Shown here: positions 60,501-64,000 of the stretch, in pieces
Numbering within the stretch: position 1 is the stretch's first letter
Layout: the number at the start of each line of letters is the position of its first letter
Made by a program: the position numbers and the translations under genes
DNA from: CAYMEK01 sp964389305
GTDB taxonomy: Bacteria; Spirochaetota; Spirochaetia; SZUA-6; DRHE01
Length of the DNA: 64,000 bases
Direction of reading: 5' to 3'
Assembly (NCBI GenBank): GCA_964389305.1
Contig: CAYMEK010000003.1
Location: 1 to 64,000 of the forward strand
The notes under the pieces: model-generated
Told to the model about the DNA's origin: nothing
Database searches by the model: none
Seen by the model: only the letters and a program-made list of their open reading frames with translations

Positions 60501-60840
60501 CCCCGCTCCATTCCAGGCTCTCTCCCGCCGGAGTGGAGAGAAAGCTGCCGGCCGCGCCGTCTCCCACTTCGAGCCAAAACGGATCGAGATGTACGGTTAC
60601 GGCGAGCTCCGCCCCCGACATCCTGACCGCGTCTTCCATCTGTTCGGCCTCGACGGCAACGGTGGGAAACTCTATCCTGTCGACAACAAAGGTCTCTTCA
60701 GGGGCAAAATCCCCCCGCACGGTGGAGCAGAGTCGCAGCACGTTCTCCCGCACCAGTGCGATTCGGATGTTGATGCCGTCGCCGGAGGCCTCGATCCCAT
60801 TTTTGAAGATTTTGTACCCGTCAATGGATTTCAATCTCAT
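57589..60840 (-). CDS. GH31 alpha-glycosidase (alpha-xylosidase type) with long C-terminal extension
   Basis: Protein of 1083 residues without signal peptide, so cytoplasmic. The N-terminal beta-sandwich (about 1-250) has 'VYGLGQGTERALDLRD'. The barrel (about 255-600) has nucleophile Asp in 'GYWTDMGE' and acid/base Asp in 'LWSGDIDPSW'. C-terminal beta domains follow to about 760. The last 300 residues are extra: a beta region and a domain with 'MGEDRFKVWINGRLLAVVSE' and 'LRKGSNRVLLKCTQDAH', resembling a PA14/beta-jellyroll carbohydrate-binding module. YicI-like alpha-xylosidases or alpha-glucosidases are the closest types; linkage not decided. It follows an importer binding-protein gene by 90 bases. 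Confidence 0.88.
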   Translation of the reverse strand: MRLKSIDGYKIFKNGIEASGDGINIRIALVRENVLRLCSTVRGDFAPEETFVVDRIEFPTVAVEAEQMEDAVRMSGAELAVTVHLDPFWLEVGDGAAGSFLSTPAGESLEWSGEKATQRFDLPNGVRVYGLGQGTERALDLRDRERRMWQQWDGFRYNGNGGIPFMVSSQGYGLLLNSSWASRFAIGRARPAESTVRAKPQGPWKADQPSGEGHPQRFAVLTEGGDLDLFVIRGPDYRRIIEGYAWLTGLPPLPPKWALGWIQSKNRYKSQEQLLQVGREYRRRNIPCDALVIDWCWFELFGSLEWVRRYWPDPAGMARELNASGFHILQAQHPYMHPASPHFKEFNDHGYLISWDPAEVPDNWPPDGIRHAVDFSNPEARRLWWRKIEPLFRQGIEGYWTDMGELETHPPGCSPHHGGPREKVHNIYSTLWTKALYEGQRSMSDRRVFCLARTAYAGIQRYGAALWSGDIDPSWEVLEDQVVIGQQVCLSGQPYWTTDIGGFMTTELYQPELYVRWLQWGAFCPVFRTHGTRPENEPWSFGPEAEQITAECIRRRYRLMPYIYSLAYETSQSGLSMMRAMMVEFPEDREAAVRDHQFMFGPFILVAPVTGKGVREKKVWLPAGRWYGYYDDRKYVGPREVSEPAPLWKIPLFVRGGSIIPMGRAALHTGEGPLDPLILHIYPGRDARFSLYEDDGLTYSYEKGARTLTEISYAEESRTVEISAARGEFSGFPAGRSVELIVHDCACPETVRVNQKTLDPGAWRYVRAGRRLEIRVDRRAAAERLVVELQGEEHSRDDGGPPSGAPVFAGCDLEGLDPQAAGHILRVYLDNTGGKEGAGGKTLVRMPLGWSCEALDGRQFNLAAGERSIQRFRLTAGGECFTAESMASVGIRSPRGQESRKIRLGSGWATWWTLAGPYRTDGPEGFDTVYAPERSGDVSQENLEPGTEAVFFRGFECFGYVNLEKIFAPRDITEMVAAAAEYKLCYASCSAESPEQQECLLQLMGEDRFKVWINGRLLAVVSECGARPVEYPVRLRKGSNRVLLKCTQDAHREWNDRSWGFFFRFADEERKPLKDVIYSCQTK

Positions 60841-60859
60841 AGTAGGACCTCTTGTACCT

Positions 60860-60894
60860 CCACAGGGGCCGTTCGATAATGACGGCCCCTGTGG
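60860..60894 (-). promoter_or_regulatory. 13-bp perfect stem-loop between binding-protein and GH31 genes
   Basis: CCACAGGGGCCGT (60860-60872) pairs perfectly with ACGGCCCCTGTGG (60882-60894) around a 9-base loop. On the minus-strand transcript no T-run follows, so it is more probably an mRNA-stabilising or partial-stop hairpin. Confidence 0.7.
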
Positions 60895-60930
60895 AACTCA
60901 TACCCGGCGGAAATCCGGTTCTCTTCGCCG

Positions 60931-62175
60931 CTAACCGGTGATCTCCTTCACCCGCGCGGCCGCATCTTTCAGCGCCTGCTGCGGGGTTTTTACTCCTGTC
61001 AAGGCTTCCTGCAGGGCGGTGTAGATCGCCGCCGAGATTTGGGGCCATTTCGGATGAGGGCCCCTGGGGGCGGCGTACTTCATTTGCTCCAGCAGCACGT
61101 CGAACACCGGGTCCCCCTGCCAGTAGGGGGCGCTTTCGGCTATCTTGGGCATGAGCGGCAGGGTGCCGAAGGCCTGCCAGAAATCGGCGACCCTCTCAGG
61201 GCTGTACAGCCATTCTATGAAGGTCCAGGCCGCCTGCACATTCCCCCCCTTGATGATGCCGATATCGACTCCCCCCATGGCCGAAGCCTGTTTCTTGCGC
61301 CCGGGAAGGACCGCCACCTTCCAGTTCAGATTCGGTACCTCGTCCCTGATGGGCTTCACGCACCAGGGACCGTTGATCATCATGGCCGCCTGCTCGTTCT
61401 GGAACTGCGGCCGCACGCCGGACCACTGGTCCATGTTGACGATTTCCTTCGACACATAGCCTTTTTTCATCCAATCGACCCAAAGCTGCAACGCCTCTAC
61501 CGCTTCTGGGCTGTCCAGGTGGAAGATATCCCCGCCGTTTTGCTGCAGGAAGGGCAGCCATTGGAAGGTTCCTTCCTCGGAAGCCACCGCACAGACGGAC
61601 AGGCCGAACACACCGCCCTTGGTGAGCCTGGCGGCGTAGTCGGTTAGCTGCTCCCAGGTCTTCGGCGGCTTATTGGGATCGAGACCGGCGGCGTTGAACA
61701 GGTCCACGTTGTAGAAGAGCACCAGCGTGTTGGTTTCGAAAGGAATGCCGTACTGCTTTCCCTCCCATCTGCAGGACTGCCAGGGTCCGGGATAGAAGTC
61801 TTTTTCCCCGTATTCCCACCCCGCGATTCGGTCATCCAGGACTTCGAAGGCGCCCATGTCGATGTAGGCGGCGTAGTCCGGGTTGTCCACCAGCACGCAG
61901 TCCGGCGGGGTCCCCCCGGCCATGGCTACTGTGAGCTGTCTTTTCAGCTCGGCGAAGGGGATGAACTTCGCCTCGATCTTGATCTTGTCCTGAGCCTGGT
62001 TGAACTTGTCGATGTACGGATACAAGCCCGGATTGTCGAGGGGCACATAGGACCAGAACTCCACGGTGCCCGCTGCCTCCCCTGCTTCCTGCTCGCCTGT
62101 GGCGAACAGGCTGGCAGCGGAGCCGAGGACGAGAAACACAGCCAGCAGCAGCAACAGAACCTTTCTGTTTTTCAT
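60931..62175 (-). CDS. Extracellular sugar-binding protein, CUT1 ABC importer
   Basis: Family 1 solute-binding protein of 414 residues from ATG 62175 behind AAGGAGG; the frame is open further upstream but that part is intergenic. A signal peptide (1-24) ends 'SLFATGEQEAG', again the spirochaete-type tail without lipobox cysteine. 'LTVAMAGGTPPDCVLVDNPD' and 'PPKTWEQLTDYAARLTKGG' are family motifs, and 'MMINGPWCVKPI' lies near the hinge. The neighbours are two permeases and a GH31 enzyme, so an alpha-xyloside or alpha-glucoside oligosaccharide is the likely ligand. Confidence 0.9.
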   Translation of the reverse strand: MKNRKVLLLLLAVFLVLGSAASLFATGEQEAGEAAGTVEFWSYVPLDNPGLYPYIDKFNQAQDKIKIEAKFIPFAELKRQLTVAMAGGTPPDCVLVDNPDYAAYIDMGAFEVLDDRIAGWEYGEKDFYPGPWQSCRWEGKQYGIPFETNTLVLFYNVDLFNAAGLDPNKPPKTWEQLTDYAARLTKGGVFGLSVCAVASEEGTFQWLPFLQQNGGDIFHLDSPEAVEALQLWVDWMKKGYVSKEIVNMDQWSGVRPQFQNEQAAMMINGPWCVKPIRDEVPNLNWKVAVLPGRKKQASAMGGVDIGIIKGGNVQAAWTFIEWLYSPERVADFWQAFGTLPLMPKIAESAPYWQGDPVFDVLLEQMKYAAPRGPHPKWPQISAAIYTALQEALTGVKTPQQALKDAAARVKEITG

Positions 62176-62203
62176 GATAACCCTCCTTAGGTTTGGTTTA
62201 ATG

Positions 62204-62229
62204 AATCGGGTGAGCCAATCTACCCGATT
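62204..62229 (-). promoter_or_regulatory. Stem-loops between permease and binding-protein genes
   Basis: AATCGGGT (62204-62211) pairs with ACCCGATT (62222-62229). A second stem GGCCGT/ACGGCC (62243-62248 with 62263-62268) lies 13 bases further upstream in the transcript. They occupy the 107-base gap and could modulate expression of the binding protein. Confidence 0.5.
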
Positions 62230-62282
62230 GATTCCTCGATCCGGCCGTTCACCTGCTCTCGGACGGCCCACGCCCAAGCACC

Positions 62283-63098
62283 TCAATCCTTCACCCCGCC
62301 GACCGTCAGCCCCCATTTGATGTATCTCTGGAAGAATATAAAGACCACCACCACCGGCACAATGGCGAATACGGAGCTGGCCATCAGGCTGTTGTAGCGG
62401 ATGCCGTACTGCCCGATGGCGTTGTAGATGCCGATAGTCACAGGCTGCATCTCGTTTCTGGACAGAAAGGTCAGGGCGTAGACAAACTCCCCCCAGGAAA
62501 AAAGAAAGCTCAATATGGCGGCGGATATGATTCCCGGCAGTGCGAGAGGAAGGATGATGCGCACCATGGCGGTTCGAAAGGAGCAGCCGTCGATGCGGGC
62601 GGCGTCTTCCAGGGTCTTGGGTATCTTTACAAAGTACGGCCTGAGTATCAACACCACGAAGGGAAGCCACTGCATCACGTTGGCGAAGATCACGCTCAAG
62701 AAGGTGTCGAGAAGGCCGATTTTCCCGAAGATGATGAACAGGGGAAGCACCAGCGATACGTCCGGCAGCAACTGGGAGACCAGCAGGATGAGAAGAAAGA
62801 ACTTCAAGCCCCTGATCTTGAAGCGGGCCAGTCCGTATCCGGCTAAAACTCCCAGGACCACCGTTATGCTCATGGCGGAAAAGGCAATCACCAGGCTGTT
62901 TCGCAGGTACTTGCCCATGGCCAGCTTGGTCAGCACTTCATGGTAGGCGGTGAAGGTAGGATGTCGGCTCATCAGGATGGGCGGGGAGGTCATGACCTCG
63001 GAAGGGGGCTTGATCGAGGTCATCAGCATCCAGTAGAAGGGGAAAAGCAGCAAGGCCATGATGAGCAGGCTGGCTGCGGTGAGTGCCGCCTTTTTCAC
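62283..63098 (-). CDS. ABC sugar permease, MalG type
   Basis: CUT1 permease of 271 residues with six helices, the first at about 8-28. The EAA loop is 'LEDAARIDGCSFRTAMVRII' (about 162-181) and the C-terminus 'FFQRYIKWGLTVGGVKD' is typical. It starts 4 bases after the first permease gene and pairs with that product. No ATPase gene is in view, so a shared MsmX-type ATPase is again expected. Confidence 0.92.
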   Translation of the reverse strand: MKKAALTAASLLIMALLLFPFYWMLMTSIKPPSEVMTSPPILMSRHPTFTAYHEVLTKLAMGKYLRNSLVIAFSAMSITVVLGVLAGYGLARFKIRGLKFFLLILLVSQLLPDVSLVLPLFIIFGKIGLLDTFLSVIFANVMQWLPFVVLILRPYFVKIPKTLEDAARIDGCSFRTAMVRIILPLALPGIISAAILSFLFSWGEFVYALTFLSRNEMQPVTIGIYNAIGQYGIRYNSLMASSVFAIVPVVVVFIFFQRYIKWGLTVGGVKD

Positions 63099-63102
63099 CT
63101 CC

Positions 63103-64000
63103 TCATCCCTCCATCAGCTCTTCCCCGCTCACCAGGACCAGGTATACCGATATGACGGCGAGCAGGATCAACAGCAACAGCACGTTCGCAGCCGCACCCT
63201 GGCCGAACTCGAAGAAGGAGAACGAGAGCTTGTAGGCCTGGATCGGCAGCACCGTGGTGGCGTTCACAGGCCCTCCGCCGGTCATGGCATAGATGAGCCC
63301 GAATATCTTGAAAGTGTAGATGAATCCTAAAAGCAGCACGATCATGATCGTAGAGCTGAGCAGGGGCAGGGTAAGATAGCGGAACCTTTTCAGGGGACCG
63401 GCACCGTCAATGGCCGCCGCCTCATACAAAGAGGGGGATATGGCGGCGATTCCCGGCGCCAGGAGCATGGTATTGAAGGAGATGCCGATCCAGATATTGG
63501 CAAACATCACACCCGCCAGGGCCGTCTTCGGCTCCGCCAGCCAGGCGATCCCTTTATCCAGCACGTGCAGCCGTATCAGCAGCTCGTTGATCAAGCCGAA
63601 ATCACCGCTCAACAGCCACTTGAACAGGACGCTCACCACCACCGTCGGAATCATGAGGGTGACCAGCAGCAGGCCCCGGAAGAATCCGGCCAGGGGAAAC
63701 CTGAGATTGAAAAACAGGGCCAGGGCGAAGCCGATGGTGAACTGGAAGAAGATGCAGCCCAGAGTGAAAACGAAAGAGTTTTTCAATACCTGAAGGAAGA
63801 CCGGATCTTTCACCACCCTGATATAGTTTTTCAGACCGAGGAACTCCTTGGACCGCGCCAGGAGCGTGGCCGAGCTTACCTCCTGAAAGCTCAACACCAG
63901 GTTAAAGACCAGCGGATAGCCGACCATTACGATGAGATAGAGAAAAGCAGGAGCGAGCCACAGGTAGCCCACCGCCTGCTCCTTCTGTAGGAGCTTCAGC
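63103..64000 (-). CDS. ABC sugar permease, MalF type (N-terminus beyond right edge)
   Basis: CUT1 permease of which at least 289 residues are present. A GTG at 63972 with AAGGAG upstream could start it, but the frame stays open to the window edge with 'LKLLQKEQAVGYLWLAPAFL', which looks like a normal permease N-terminus, so the true start is probably just outside. Six helices follow. The EAA loop is 'YEAAAIDGAGPLKRFRYLTL' (about 183-202). It is the first visible gene of the alpha-xyloside-type operon, upstream of the MalG-type permease by 4 bases. Confidence 0.9.
   Translation of the reverse strand, partial: LKLLQKEQAVGYLWLAPAFLYLIVMVGYPLVFNLVLSFQEVSSATLLARSKEFLGLKNYIRVVKDPVFLQVLKNSFVFTLGCIFFQFTIGFALALFFNLRFPLAGFFRGLLLVTLMIPTVVVSVLFKWLLSGDFGLINELLIRLHVLDKGIAWLAEPKTALAGVMFANIWIGISFNTMLLAPGIAAISPSLYEAAAIDGAGPLKRFRYLTLPLLSSTIMIVLLLGFIYTFKIFGLIYAMTGGGPVNATTVLPIQAYKLSFSFFEFGQGAAANVLLLLILLAVISVYLVLVSGEELMEG

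Overview
The window looks like chromosome of a GC-rich, probably anaerobic, saprophytic member of the Spirochaetota. Grounds: both sugar-binding proteins carry a leader ending in a spirochaete-style 'FATG-(G/E)QE' with no lipobox cysteine; the gene set is fermentative (tungsten-type aldehyde:ferredoxin oxidoreductase, many CUT1 sugar importers, intracellular glycosidases, no respiratory genes); and a Hanks kinase/FHA/VWA island is present. The phylum is an inference. No rRNA, tRNA, CRISPR array or intact insertion sequence was seen.

Layout. 1-6586: arabinan utilisation: a divergent ArsR-type regulator, binding protein, two permeases, a secreted GH43 and a cytoplasmic GH51 arabinofuranosidase. 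6589-13052: serine hydrolase, NAD(P)-binding protein, multi-PAS hybrid histidine kinase, zinc alcohol dehydrogenase. 13079-14327: DUF819-type membrane protein broken at a nearly pure G/C stretch. 14398-22728: a phospho-signalling island in two divergent units: FHA protein, a novel-domain/HU fusion and an MscS channel to the left; the same novel domain alone, a PPP-type phosphatase, a Ser/Thr kinase, a membrane FHA protein and a VWA-FHA protein to the right. 23060-27100: pantothenate kinase CoaX, a KbaZ/GatZ-like protein with a PfkB kinase, two small membrane proteins. 27231-30818: leftward unit of extended NDP kinase, NikR, a possible small gene and RecD2. 30954-35640: 2-hydroxyacid dehydrogenase, a well expressed lipoprotein, DUF3786 protein, a BioD/DRTGG P-loop protein, aldo/keto reductase. 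35708-37620: MarR/MATE unit with paired operator repeats. 37814-42932: AOR-family oxidoreductase, SCP2-like protein, AhpD-like protein, two Gfo/Idh/MocA dehydrogenases. 42966-51623: leftward TolC(frameshifted)-MacA-MacB exporter followed by a response regulator, histidine kinase and a kinase-less sensor. 51773-53760: a second MATE transporter and a degraded sugar locus consisting of two gene tails. 53775-57546: PII/Amt behind a sigma-54 promoter, then an Rrf2 regulator, an orphan small protein and a TSUP exporter sharing an operator-like motif. 57589-64000: an alpha-xyloside-type locus (CUT1 importer and GH31 enzyme) running in from the right edge.

How it fits together. The two outer regions take up plant-cell-wall oligosaccharides (arabino- and probably xylo-/gluco-oligosaccharides) through CUT1 importers and hydrolyse them inside the cell. 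The central island would read an envelope signal through the kinase's extracytoplasmic domain, phosphorylate FHA-readable targets, reverse this with the phosphatase, and possibly pass the signal to DNA through the HU-fused protein. That island is the most interesting part of the window. Three loci (DUF819 gene, tolC and the 53.2-53.8 kb remnants) are broken; the first two could be sequence errors.
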